Source of the DNA: Xiphydria camelus
Taxonomy: Eukaryota > Arthropoda > Insecta > Hymenoptera > Xiphydriidae
Direction: 5' to 3'
DNA: 64,000 nucleotides
Assembly (NCBI GenBank): GCA_963678675.1
Contig: OY783195.1
Span: 10,938,479 to 11,002,478, forward strand
Shown: positions 33,266 to 44,303 of the stretch, piece after piece
Layout: the number at the start of each line of letters is the position of its first letter
Numbering within the stretch: position 1 is the first letter of the stretch
The notes under the pieces: generated by a model
What the model was told of the DNA's origin: nothing
Databases searched by the model: none
What the model saw: the letters and a program-made list of their open reading frames with translations, nothing else
Made by a program: the position numbers and the translations under genes

Positions 33266-35213
33266 TAGGTCTCCGAGCCTGGGACGTCGTCGCCTTAAGA
33301 GAGGGGCACGTGGTACTGGTCATACGGTGGTTGTACGGTTTCCCCGCACCAAAATACACGACACATCTCGCCTCGTAAGTGCAGTCCACTGCCACATGTT
33401 CCTGCGTACCACAATTAAAACAGGCACCCCTCCTGTCAATCGGGTTTGAGCAGACGGCCCGCACATGACCATACCCCAGCATTTGAAACACTGAAGGGGC
33501 TGCGCGGCCAAGAGCTCAATCTTTGCGACCGTCCACCCAATCCGCATCTTCCCGGCCGTATCTGCTTTCACCGCCGCCTCAACCGGCAGTTTGGCCCAGG
33601 TCATGAATAGGCCCCGCCTCATAGGCTTAATGGCCCCAACTCTAATGTCCTCCGGTGCGCACCCCACGACCCGGCTGACTGCCACCGCAACGGTCTTCGG
33701 GGAGGCTGAATCATCCAGTTCCAGGATGTGGACCTCTGCCATTTTGGTGGGGGCCCGCACCCTGGCTCTGCCCCCGGAAACGTCTCCCAGCTTTTCTGCT
33801 AGGAGTCTCGCCTTAGTTTGGGCCTCGTTGCCTCTGATGGTGATTTTGACCACCCTGGTCTGAGTCTTGGTAACCTTTGACTCCTCAATGCCGAGCTCCT
33901 CCAGGGAGATCCTTTCCTGGGCCTCCAGGATCGCGGACTTGTAGGAGAATTCCTCCCCCTTCCCAGTGATCGTCATAACCGCTGACCGCGGGATCCTCCG
34001 GCTGGCCCCGGATGGTCCCAGGGGACCAGCCGAACCCAAGAGGATTTCTTCACGAAGGGCGATCAGCGTGTTGATCTGCTGATCACAGTCCTGTCCAACT
34101 GGTTGGATACCTCCAACCTTTGCGCCATTTGACGGCCGGCAGGCGAAAACGGCCCTGGCATAGAGCCCCCTCTTGAGGTCTTAACAGCCGAACTGTATCC
34201 CGCTTTAGGAGGGGGTTGTGGTGGGGGTGGAGGGGGTGCAGCAATTGCCGCTTTCCCCTTACCCTTCCCTGCGTCCTTCACACTTTTCCCTTTTACTGCC
34301 GAGGCCCTTCCCACCACTGGGGAAGGGGGGGGGGGCATCTCGATAGTACCTTCTGTCTCAGAGTCCATCCGGACACTACGGGATCTCTTCCTCGGCGGAG
34401 ACTTCAGAGATACGCGGGACGACCGGGCCTCACGTATCTCCTCCCGCAGCTGCTCATTCATTCTCTCAATCTCAGCTAACCGACGGGAGAGCGCCTCATT
34501 TCGCGATCGGAGAAGGGCAGGGTCCCCCTTCTCGATCGCGCGTTCGACCAGGACTGCTAGCCCTTATCCGATTCCCCCTTCGGCGAGTTTGAGCTGCTTT
34601 TTCATACCTCCTTTAAGGTTTCTACTCTTGGTCCTCACCTCCTCAGTCTTTTTATCCATTGCCGCAGAGCCTTCCCCACGGCAACGACGTCCATACTCTG
34701 GAAGCCTCCTAGCTCGGTCTCAGCCTCGGAAGCCTCCGTGGAGGATGACTGTTCGAATTCCTCCTCCTCTTCACGGCGTTGCCTGGCAGTCACTGCCCGG
34801 GTTCGCCTCGCCGTTTCCCTACCCCTACCCTTAGGGGTAGGGGGCGGGAGCATCAAGCCCTTCGCTTCCTCACCCGAGCCAGAGGAAGCCAGTTGCTTGG
34901 TGGCCCTCCTTCTGCTCGTCTCCAAAGGGGGCGAGTCAAGCTCAATCCCGTCTTCCTGGGTGACCGGGCACACGTTAGTCCCGCTCCCCCCAGGTTGGCT
35001 ACCCTCGCACATGGGTGTCCGGTCCCCCGGCACCTCCCTCTCCTCTAAGCCGGCCAGGAAATCATTCTTTTCCAGCGCCACATTGGTGTTCCCCCCCTTT
35101 CCAGGCGAGCTTCCTTGCGAGCTGGCCCGGGAACTCCTCCCAGAGCCAGACCCATCGAATCTCGCCGCACGCCCCTCATATATTTTAGTTTTAGAATCCA
35201 TTAATAGTCTCAC
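33240..35213 (-). pseudogene. R1-like ORF1 (gag) with zinc knuckles
   Basis: The likely start is MDSKTKIYEGRAARFDGSG at about 35198. It continues through a Ser/Glu-rich region, a coiled-coil-like stretch (RLAEIERMNEQLREEIREAR, 34490-34420), a Pro/Lys tract and the gag core (KSAILEAQERISLEELGIEE ... PEDIRVGAIKPMRRG). The end has CFKCWGYGHVRAVC and CFNCGTQEHVAVDC knuckles and stops at 33240, overlapping the ORF2 start by 26 bp. Frame changes occur between 34635 and 34461, near 34050 and near 33470. Long C or G runs (34326-34336, 35090-35097) are nearby. The ORF1 product packages element RNA, from family knowledge. Confidence 0.82.
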
Positions 35214-35330
35214 GAGAACCTCGGAACAAACGGTCCGCGCTGGCAGAGCCGGGTTACCAGCGTAAGGCCTGCATACGACGGGGTTCGGCCCGGTACCCTG
35301 GAGGCACCGTTCGTTTTGTAAAAAATTAAC

Positions 35331-35693
35331 GTATCGTTACGTTCTATGATGCTAAATGATAGATTGTATAGTTTTCTTGCAGCAATTCGTGAAAGAAAAT
35401 AAAACGATTTTTCCGTAAAATGAAAAAAAAACATGGAGAAGAAAAACTACCGGTTTTCCTATTATAGCCACTTCATCACCATTAATAGCCAGGTGTAGGT
35501 ATGTACCATATTTAGCCACCATACTTAAATTCAATTGAAATTAATAAATAGGGAATTGAATTGAATTGCTAACAACTATATCAACATTAAATGAATCAAA
35601 AAAGAAGTGTAACGATTATTTATAATATATGTAGGTATATTTAGGTATTGAAATAGTAACACATTTGTTGTACAGAGAATAAACCTCGAGAAT
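35331..35693. other. AT-rich, nothing recognised
   Basis: Between the R1-like LINE and the pogo-like gene. It may be the 3' flank of the latter's element. No terminal repeat was found. Confidence 0.4.
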
Positions 35694-37260
35694 TTATACT
35701 TTTTCTGGCTCTGTTATTACTTCTATGATATTATCAGATGAATACCATATAATATCAGGTACATCTGGCAATTTCCAGTATAGTCCACTTTTTTCCATCG
35801 CTGAGCACTGTACATCATCTTTATCTGCCTGCAAAGTCTTAGCTGGATAATAGTCTTTATCATATTGGACGATAACATAAGAACCCACGTCCCAGTTTTT
35901 AGCTTCATCTTTTGTCCTCGCAGTATCTTTAGTCTTATTTTCCATATCCTTTTCCAGTTCATTTTGGTCACGGTTTGGTATGGTTTGGTTTATTGATACT
36001 AAATCTCTGTCACGTTTAGACTCTTTTTTACATTTATTTTTTGTTTTTGTTTCCATCGTCTCTTTGTTTGGCTTGCTTTTCTCCTTCTCTTCTTTTTTTC
36101 GTTTTCGTTCATTTTTCTCTTCTTCTTTTCGTGACAATTCATCAGCTTTAGCCTGAGCTATCTGAATCCACTTATCGGTGGTCAAAACTGAGGGCAAATC
36201 TTCCCTTTTCCGCTTTTTATTTGATTGTTTAGGCTGGGGATATTGAAGTTGCAGAATATCATTCAGGTTACTTTTAGGGTTTACTGTAATTAACAGCATT
36301 AGGGTCAAACGGGTATGGAAAGCCGGAAACTATACTGTCTTTAAAACTTCCATTTTGAAGCACTTCATTTAAGGCAGCGGGGACGTTTTTTTTCTTCAAG
36401 GTCTCACCATTGTGATTATACAACCAGTTTCTTGTAATCTTTTTCCAAGCTTGCTTAAGCGGAAAAAAATGCGACGTCTAGTGGCTGCCTGATATCAGTC
36501 GAATTTGGTGGAAGGCACACTAAAATGATCCTTTTTCTCGACAAAAATTGCTAAGTGAAAGCGACAAGTGTGATGTATGACCATCTAGAAAAACTATAAT
36601 CGGACGTTGGATATTGTTATTTGATAGATAAGGCTCGAAAACGTTGGCAAAATATTCAAAAAACGCCGACTCTGCATCCATCCGCTGTCACTTTTACTAA
36701 TGCTCCAGTTTATAGGCGCTGCCTGCAAAACTGATTTAGGCAAGCGATCATACTTAAAAATGGTAAGTGGAGGAGCCATTTGACCTGCGGCGTTTACGGT
36801 CATTAATGTTGTGACATTGTCTTTCTCTGACGTTGAAGTTACCATAGGTACCATAGGTAGTTACGTTGAGTTATCATAGGTACTTTTTCCCCTTTCTCCT
36901 AAAATCAATGCTCCTTTCGGCGACAAAAACACTGCGGCTTTATCCATATTCCAGACTCTTTCTGCGTGGTTAAAAACTTCAATGTCTTCAATTAAATTCC
37001 TAACTTCAGCAAACCAAGCTCTAATTTTCTCTTCGGTAACAGCGGCGCGGGCTCTGTTTATATATTCCGAATGTTTTTGGCTTATTCGAGGATGACGTTT
37101 GAAAAAGGATTCGAACCATTTTCTTTCTGGTTTATTGTTTTTAAAAGGAGTGTCTAGCACACTTTTCTCACATATTCGATAGACAGAATAGATCAGTCCT
37201 TCTTTGTTTACTGGAAATGAATAGGACCTTTCTTCCTTTGCATACACTACAAACCGGCCT
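35694..37260 (-). pseudogene. pogo-like DDE transposase with basic C-terminal extension
   Basis: Read from 37260 down: a CENP-B-type helix-turn-helix (ERKWFESFFKRHPRISQKHS, NRARAAVTEEKIRAWFAEV), first catalytic motif VWNMDKAAVFLSPKG, then MTVNAAGQMAPPLTIFKYDR, second motif IIVFLDGHTSHLSL (about 36598-36555), third motif LPPNSTDIRQPLDVAFF (about 36515-36465) and LKQAWKKITRNWL. The order and all three Asp are as in pogo/jerky-type enzymes. Breaks: near 36857, about 36680, about 36535 and in a T run near 36465. From 36308 the C-terminal part is open for 204 residues: a long Lys/Glu-rich coiled segment and then WDVGSYVIVQYDKDYYPAK, a small domain also found in other insect pogo proteins. Upstream exons and terminal repeats were not found. 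Confidence 0.8.
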
Positions 37261-37261
37261 C

Positions 37262-37560
37262 TCGATAAAACGTCTTAAAATAATACGGAAAAGTGTCTTA
37301 TTAACGTAAAATAAGACGGTTAAGTGTATTGATCAGAAATTCAAGACACGAACAGTGTCTTATTCCAAGACGTTTGTCTGTCTTTTCTCAAAAAGACATT
37401 TATTTTCCGTCTAAAATCATAAGACACATGGTACTGTCTTAAGATAAAGACGCTTAATCGTCTTAAAGTAAGACACTTCTTCAGGTATAAGACATTTAAA
37501 TGAATAAGTTGCTTAAAATAGTAGGACACTTACACAAGTAATACACTTCAAACGTCTTGT
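37262..37560. repeat. Cluster of TAAGAC/GTCTTA motifs
   Basis: About 15-18 copies of AAGAC or GTCTT, mostly within TAAGACA or TGTCTTA, occur in both orientations in 300 bp right upstream of the pogo-like gene. The density looks like a subterminal transposase-binding array of a separate small element or of the pogo-like element itself. Confidence 0.6.
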
Positions 37561-38053
37561 TACCTGTGACGTCAAGCATCATTATTCACATGTAACCTTA
37601 GATATACACTACTCCCGAAAAGTTTCCGGTCACCCTCAAAAGGGCTTTGAGTGAATGAAATTTGAGTGGTAGATTATATTGGAAACGAAGCAAGATAGAT
37701 TAAAAACCTTCAAACAAAATTTCATTTGACTGACAATTAAAGAAACACATCGAGCATGACAGTTCATTTTCACGTTGAATTCTATTCATTGTCAATGTCA
37801 ACACATCAGCCGAATTTGTATCCTTTATTTCTTTTTATTATTTGTTAATAAAAAAATATCTACATCAGCCGTATATGTCGCGTACCGCTTACAGAAAATC
37901 TGTACACTCTCTCTCTCTCTCTCTTTACTCAAGTAACGCCGGTCGCGAGGAAAAAACCAACGAGCGCACTGTACTGCACATGACGTGTACCGTTCAGGGT
38001 ATACGGTTTTCGGCTCGGTTGGAACAGGATAAACGTACTTAGCGTACTTTACT
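37561..38053. other. No gene recognised
   Basis: Contains a short CT microsatellite (37908-37924) and GAAAAGTTTCCGGTCACCC near 37618, which resembles a transposon terminus without a visible partner. Confidence 0.4.
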
Positions 38054-38230
38054 GGGGCCCCTTTCTCGAACTCGCTCGTATTTTTGCGTGCACGCATCTT
38101 AGCGAATAGACCAATCAGGATCAAGTATTCCGTTGTCCGTAACCCCACCACAACGGAATATTTGATCCGGATTGGTCTATTCGCTAAGATGCGTGCACGC
38201 AGATACGAGCGAGTTCGAGAAAGGGGCCCC
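38054..38230. mobile_element. Palindromic MITE, GGGGCCCC termini
   Basis: A 177-bp inverted repeat with termini GGGGCCCCTTTCTCGAACTC. Arms of about 75 bp include TGCGTGCACGCA and ATTGGTCTATTCGCTAAGAT, which pair almost perfectly. It is non-coding. Confidence 0.85.
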
Positions 38231-38332
38231 TGTACTGTTAGGTAACGGGACCTTCCCCTCCTTTTTCGACCTCACCTCAATTCACATTCTGTAAAATTCA
38301 ACGCGGCCAACAAGCACGTCATTTTCCGGAGG

Positions 38333-38762
38333 TTGTTTGCTGTGCAAAAATGTCGAAAAAAAAAAGAAAAAACAGTGTTTTGTGCATTAGGTCAACGACG
38401 CAAGTGTGTTAGATTTCTCTCACGAGATAATCAGCCTGACGCTGAAGTTGTGTTGGAAGAGTTTAAGAAACTATGTGCTCGCGATCCAGCATTGTTTGAT
38501 GATAGCAAACACAGACATTATCATTCAAAAAAAACATTAAGCATCGGACATGTATGATGCGGATGACAGCATAATTGATGACCATAGTGAATTGAATATT
38601 GTGCTGGTGCAGTCTCCAATGCAAATGATATTGCCAACAATTAACCTAAAAGACAGCACAGGTGGGAAGGTTATTTACACAGAACCCCCCCTCCAGTTGA
38701 CAAGGTGGATGAACTTTTTGAGACTGAAGAAACTGCGATAGTCATCTCGAACGAGTTGAAAA
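38333..38762 (+). pseudogene. Unrecognised coding-like fragment in two frames
   Basis: Two successive frames, 38333-38557 (VFCALGQRRKCVRFLSRDNQ...) and 38550-38741 (MYDADDSIIDDHSELNIVLV...), look like parts of one frameshifted coding sequence: they meet at 38550 with compatible acidic context. A GT at 38768 could be a splice donor. I do not recognise the family. It lies just outside element E (starts 38940), so it could be a remnant of an older element or of a host gene. Confidence 0.35.
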
Positions 38763-39451
38763 ATACGGTAAATAAATTTTTATTTCATGTTGGAATAAAA
38801 TTAGAACAAAAAGATATTCATTTTCGTCAGACTAGCAAGTCCTTGATATATTGAAAAAAACATGAAGTTGTTATGTCAAATTTTATTTAATCAAACACTT
38901 AATAAATATCAATAAAATCATAATTCATTATAAATAATAGGGGAGAGTGGTCTATAGTGGGACGTAGTTCATACTGGGACAAAAGACGTGGCAACCCAGG
39001 TAGCACACTGACGTTAGAATAACGTCTCAGACGTCATTTTTTGGTCAGTATAGGGTTTCAGACGTCAGTTGTCGTAATATTAACGTCGCAGGGACGTCAT
39101 ATTTACGACGTACCTTGGACGTCAAAATTAAACGTCTTTTTAACGGAACTTTTCCGTCATTTTTAATGACGAACAAGACTTAGAAAAATTTCCGTCTCCT
39201 GCATATATAGGGACTTTAAAATTTATTTGTGAATAAATGGACAAAAATTGTAATTTGTTCAATTATTAAATCAATAAATTATTTCATTTAGTCTCCAGAG
39301 TATGTTGAGCAAGTTATAAACTATACAGTTTATTAAAAAGCACAGATTATTAAAGTAAATGAAAGACAATCAATTAATGTAGGATGAATAAACATTCATA
39401 TAATTATTTATTTATTTATTTATTTATATTTATTTATTATTTATTTCTTGC

Positions 39452-39490
39452 ATAGACGCAAATTGATATTAGTATCAATTTGCGTCTATA
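39452..39490. repeat. Perfect short hairpin
   Basis: ATAGACGCAAATTGATA and its exact complement, separated by 4-5 bases, next to an ATTT simple repeat. Confidence 0.85.
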
Positions 39491-39694
39491 CAAGAATATT
39501 TATCAAAAGATACAATCATAAATTTAGAAAAATGTTGAGAAAAGAATAATACAATTATAAAATCTTATTTTTTCAAGCTCTTTCTTATTGAAAAGTAATA
39601 TACATTTATTCATCAAACTTTATATATGAACACTAATACATAGTAATAATATTTTTAACCACAGGAGCGCGCAGCAGATGAGGACTCGAGGACA

Positions 39695-39756
39695 CCGACC
39701 GATCAACGAAGTTAAGCAGCGAAAAGTGCAGACACTAGCTGGATGGGTGACCGCTC
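39695..39756 (+). ncRNA. 5S rRNA-like segment (pseudogene or SINE3-type promoter)
   Basis: CCGATCAACGAAGTTAAGCA and GGATGGGTGACCGCT match conserved positions of eukaryotic 5S rRNA, in the right order and about the right distance apart. These cover the internal promoter (A box and C box). The ends of 5S are missing or unrecognisable and the middle has drifted. It sits inside a DNA-transposon-like element, so it is probably a captured fragment or a 5S-derived SINE head. Confidence 0.7.
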
Positions 39757-39780
39757 ACGATGAAAAGATATACACTCGGC

Positions 39781-39978
39781 GTCTCGGATTCTGTCGCTGG
39801 TGACTTTTTTAAAATGTTATTTTTAAACGTACTAACCAATGATTAATCAATTCTCATGCTTTTATTAACGAGAGTAGACACTACCGTAGCTAATGAGGGC
39901 ATGAGAATTAATTGTTCATTGGTTAGTACGTTTAAAAATAACATTTAAAAAAAAGTCACCAGCGACATAATCCGAGAC
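39781..39978. mobile_element. MITE family 4, copy 2
   Basis: Same element as 20715-20909, termini GTCTCGGATTCTGTCGCTGG. It is nested just after the 5S-like segment. Flanks GGC and GCC extend the inverted symmetry by a few bases. Confidence 0.88.
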
Positions 39979-40192
39979 GCCGGGTGTACGTCAGACCTAA
40001 CCTTTTAGAACCGTCATTTTTTTCGTCTTCACAACGTACGGTAGAACGTCATTATTACGTGATTTGTCTGACGTCGTGTGGATGTGCAATTAAGCCGTCT
40101 TTACGACGTTAAAATGACGTCATTTTTTTCGTCATCTGACGTCAGAACTGACCTTCAAAAAACGTCATTTCGACGTTAGTGTGCTACCTGGG

Positions 40193-41239
40193 AACTCTGT
40201 AAAAGTCAGCTGTTATTAACAAGTAACCTTATCATGTGCTACTGTTTATGTTGATTTTGTGTAGCCATTTTTTTCTTAATTTGTGTAGAACAGTTGTCTA
40301 TAAATGGTACTTTTAAGAAAAAATGGTAAGTAAAGTTTCAATTTCTGATTTTGATTATGTAGTACTGTGTATAGGTAGCTCTTTTGGTTGATATATTTTT
40401 AAAACGTTGCTTATGCCGATTTGAGGCTATGATATAAAGGTATAATTATACAAATAACTTGGCGTATTGTATGTTGCCTAGTGTAGGAAATTAACAATAA
40501 TGTATTTTTTGTGAACCTGGTTCATAGTGGGACATTTTGGTATGGTTCATAGTGGGACAATGTAATGAAATGGTCTGTAGTGGGACACACGTAAACTATG
40601 CTAGTTTGAACATAGAATTCACTTAAAAGGCTTAGATACTTTAAGTGGGATGTTCCGTAGCACGGTGGATGGAATTTGACACAGCGGTTCATACCGCTTG
40701 ATATCATTGCCGTCTGATTGTGAGTGAAGCATTAATTGAGGAGCTTTGGAGCGAAACCGAATAAATCCACTTTTTATGAAAATTGAGTTAGCAGTGGATA
40801 TCGACTGACTTTGTTAAAGTACATAATATAAACTATTATACCTACTACTGACAAAAATTAAATAAATCCTTATGAATTTCAGGGTCTAAATTAATGTTTT
40901 CGTGCAAAACCGAATAAATTCACTTTGAGGCCCAATCGGAAGTTAGCAAATCTGCAATAGCTATTTTTTGTCTAATTCGGCATTATAAACTTTTATTATT
41001 ATTTTTTAATTTGTAAAGTACAGGTTTTTAATACTTAATATTTTTGCAAATATTAATAAACAGCTTTTGTTTATTAACAAAGTTTCAAGTTTTGTTAACC
41101 ACATACAGTTTTCATGTTTCCATTAATACTTATAAGAATGTTTTTATTAATGTTTGATAATAAAGGTTCTTAGGAAAATCAAATAAATCCAGTAGTTTTG
41201 AGCAATACCGTATAAATCCAGTTTCGTTTTTGTTATATA
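40193..41239. other. Interior of element E, no coding sequence recognised
   Basis: Apart from subterminal GTGGGAC motifs and repeated AAATCCA motifs I see no gene. The segment 41163-41239 is repeated directly at 43251-43327. Confidence 0.5.
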
Positions 41240-42162
41240 GGGGAGATCGGGGGGTTATGAGACACGGGGGGTCGCGAGACAAGCTCACAGCACTGAATTG
41301 AAAAGTGCGACATGTACCAATGACTGTTAAACTTCATTCTCGTTCTGTATCTCCATTTTCATTTGACACTCGTCGCCTTGACACGGATTCTTAGTATCTC
41401 TTCAGATTGCAACTTCAATTTTGTGTTTTAAAGTTTTTTCGACTATTTGTGTTTGCAGTATTTTCACTCATGTTTTCAAGCTGTTCACGAAAGAGTGTAT
41501 AGATATAAATCATTCCTTGTGGTGAGTAGCCTTTTGACACACAAAAAGAATTTGGATAAACATTTTATATGTCCATGAAGCGGTGGCTATTTTAAAAATA
41601 TTGAACTTGCGGGGGGTCGTGAGATAACATTTTCGGGGGGTTGTGAGACGCTATTTCTAAAAGCGATTTAATAAAAATCGTATTTTATGGGCGTATTTTG
41701 AATTTCTTGTGAACACTGCACGTTTTGTGCAATTTTAATTGCTTTTTAATTAATTTAGCCTTCTTCAAATGATTTTTTTTATTTTATAGCGAGTCGCACC
41801 TAAAACTTGTTTATTAGTTATATGTAAAAATCTAACCTTTTTAAACTTGAATACATTATAAGCCGCAACATTTGCTTTCTTTTTTTAACTTGAATAAACT
41901 ATTTTGATAAACGTATGCCACTTTCTATGATTTAAAGGCGTGTCTCACAACCCCCCGAACATTGTAAAAATCCAGAAAAACCAACTTTCGAGCTAACAGG
42001 CCAAACTTATAGGATTTTTTTTAAATTTCAGCAAATCCATCTTTTTTTTAAGTGTTGTTATACTTACTCACGGTTTGACAAAATTTATGGGCAGAAAAAA
42101 AGTTTTTTCATTATACTTTTTTTACAAAAACAAAACCCGCCTCATAATCTCCCGATCTCCCC
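41240..42162. mobile_element. Element F, copy 1 (F1), chimeric
   Basis: Termini GGGGAGATCGGGGGGTTA and complement, flanked by TA. It is 923 bp with subterminal GGGGGGTCGTGAGA-type repeats (near 41610 and 41640, complement near 41955). The first ~105-133 bp match F2 where F2 and F3 differ; from about 41374 on it matches F3. Non-autonomous, probably a pogo-group relative from its GGGGAGA ends and TA duplication. Confidence 0.88.
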
Positions 42163-43255
42163 TACATTTATTGAAAATAAAAATTGTGAAAACGTAACGG
42201 CAAACATTTTTCATGTGCAAAAATATTGGCAAAAATATCTTTCTTTTTATTAATATCTTGTCGCATTACCTACCTTTTTTTTCAATACCTCCCTCAACCT
42301 GTTCGGCATTGAATGAACTAAATTTTGCGTAATCTTCGACTCAATTTTATTCCATTCATTTAACAGTGTTTCTTTTAATTGAATTTTACTACTAATATTC
42401 ATTTCCTTACGCGTCTGTCGAGTTCCTCGCAAAGGTTTTCAATTGGATTTAAATCGGGGGATTATGGGGAGTTGGTAGAACATGCGGGATATTAAATGCA
42501 ACCCGTTGGTGAACAACGTAAGCTGTATGCTTTGGATCATTGTCATGTTGAAAATAAAAGTTCGACCCAAGTCTCAGTTTCTCAGCACTTTTTTTACGTT
42601 ATTTTTTAAGATATTTAAATAAACCATTTTATCCATAGTATTTTCTATGAAAACTAACTCTCCTACCCCAGAGGCAGCCATGCAGCCCCAAACAAGTACG
42701 CCACCACCCCTATGCTTCATAGTATTGGGTTGTTCGAAAAGTAATATAGTTTTTTTCATGAATTTCAAAGTGATTTTATTAATATAAATAAATAACAAAC
42801 ATCAACCAATGATATATTGACCATTTTGTTGAATGACCTTTCCCAATCTATTAGGCAGCTGCATAATTCCGCATTCGAAGAAAGTTTGATCTTTATAATT
42901 AGATCCAAAAAACTGAATCAACTCATTTTTGATAACCTCATGTGAATCGAGTATCTTTCCACTTAACCCTTCGAGAACACAAGGGGTCAATTTGACCCCA
43001 ACCTCGAGTTTGATTGAAAATAACATTAAAGCATCTTCGAAATTGGCGGGTCTAAGGCTCTCTAGCTGTAGTTTGGGTTACTAAGAATACGTTAACACGC
43101 TGTATTTGTACATAGCAATGCTCAATAGGTGTTGAGCATAGTTCAAAGTTGGTGTGGGGTCACTCTGAACCCATTGTGTACTAGCTGTCGGTTTTCTCTG
43201 CAAAGCGTTTATTTTCTACAAGTAAGTAAATTTAATTTTATAATGTAACGAAAGG
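42163..43255. other. Imported block: Tc1, mariner and piggyBac fragments
   Basis: Reverse complement of 52289-53382. In order: Tc1 transposase C-terminal part on the minus strand (42246-42720: GGGVLVWGCMAASGVGEL, NDNDPKHTA-type motif, SMPNRLREVLKKK), mariner 3' end and transposase C-terminus on the minus strand (42722-42962: LIQFFGSNYKDQTFFECGI, LGKVIQQNGQYI), then TTAA and a piggyBac terminus (42967-43255, CCCTTCGAGAACAC...). Three predicted peptides are identical to those at the source. The block stops at AAAGG, where element E sequence resumes. Confidence 0.9.
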
Positions 43256-43327
43256 TTCTTAGGAAAATCAAATAAATCCAGTAGTTTTGAGCAATACCGT
43301 ATAAATCCAGTTTCGTTTTTTTATATA

Positions 43328-44247
43328 GGGGAGATCGGGGGGTTATGAGACACGGGGGGTCGCGAGACAAGCTCACAGCACTGAATTGAAAAGTGCGACA
43401 TGTACCAATGACTGTTAAACTTCATTCTCGTTCTGTATCTCCATTTTCATTTGACACTCGTTGCGTTGACGCAGATTCTTAGTATCTCTTCAGATTGCAA
43501 CTTCAATTTTGTGTTTTAAAGTTTTTTCGACCATTTGTGTTTGCAGTATTTTCACTCATGTTTTCAAGCTGTTTACAAAAGTGTATAGATATAAATCATT
43601 CCTTGGTGAGTAGCCTTTTGACACACAAAAAGAATGTTGGATAAACATTTTATGTATCCATATAGAGGTGGCTATTTAAAAAATATTGAACTTGGGGGGT
43701 CGTGAGACAACATTTTCGGCGGGTTGTGAGACACGCTATTTCTAAAAGCGATTTACTAAAAATTGTATTTTATGGGCGTATTTTGAATTTGTTGTGAACA
43801 CTGCACGTTTTGTGCAATTTTAGTGGTTTTTAATTAATTTAGCCTTCTTTAAATGATTGTTTCTTTATTTTGTAGCGAGTTGCACCTAAAACTTATTTAT
43901 TAGTTATATGTAAAAATCTAACCTTTTTAAACTTGAATACATTGTAAGCCGCAACATTTGCTTTCTTTTTTTAATTTGAATAAACGATTTTAATAAACGT
44001 ATGCCACTTTCTATGATTTGAAGGCGTGTCTCATAACCCTCCGAACATTGTAAAAATCCCGGAAAACCTACTTTCGAGCTAACAGGCCAAACTCATAGGA
44101 TTTTTTGAAATTTCAGCAAACCCATCTTTTTTTTAAGTGTTGTTATGCTTACTCACGATTTGACAAAATTTATGCGATGAAAAAAAGTTTTTTCATTATA
44201 CTTTTTTTACAAAAACAAAACCCGTCTCATAACCCCCCAATCTCCCC
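43328..44247. mobile_element. Element F, copy 2 (F2), original resident of E
   Basis: Same termini as F1, flanked by TA (43326-43327 and 44248-44249). It differs from F1 and F3 at many shared sites (for example GTTGCGTTGACGC near 43470). It lies just upstream of the E transposase C-terminal exon, possibly in its intron. Confidence 0.88.
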
Positions 44248-44303
44248 TACTTATTCTACAAATATAATTTTTCGAAATTAAAATTTTCAGAAGAAGTTGT
44301 ATT

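Larger units (their letters stand above)
29519..35330 (-). mobile_element. R1-like non-LTR retrotransposon
   Basis: A 5.8-kb GC-rich block in AT-rich surroundings, read on the minus strand: 5' UTR (35330-35214), ORF1, ORF2 and a 600-bp 3' UTR ending in a short A run near 29526. Endonuclease and reverse transcriptase motifs and the C-terminal CCHC box fit the R1 clade. It is much better preserved than the jockey-like LINE. Most frame breaks lie at or near G/C homopolymers. The exact ends are set by the composition change, and no target duplication was identified. Confidence 0.85.
38995..40192. mobile_element. ACGTC-rich inverted-repeat element with 5S-like insert
   Basis: Termini CCCAGGTAGCACAC and complement (38995 and 40192). 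The first and last 200 bp each contain about ten GACGT/ACGTC motifs in both orientations. The middle is AT-rich (39200-39680) with a TTTA repeat, then a 5S-rRNA-like segment and a family 4 MITE. The flanks are CAA and AAC, so the target duplication is short or lost. It is non-coding and the superfamily is not identified. Confidence 0.8.

Noticed and set aside
30561..35265. Many plus-strand frames of 60-200 codons
   Set aside because: Antisense shadows of the GC-rich R1-like LINE ORFs on the minus strand.
41240..44247. F1 and F2 as simple independent insertions
   Set aside because: F1 is chimeric between F2 and F3, and the sequence before F1 is directly repeated before F2, which independent insertions do not explain.
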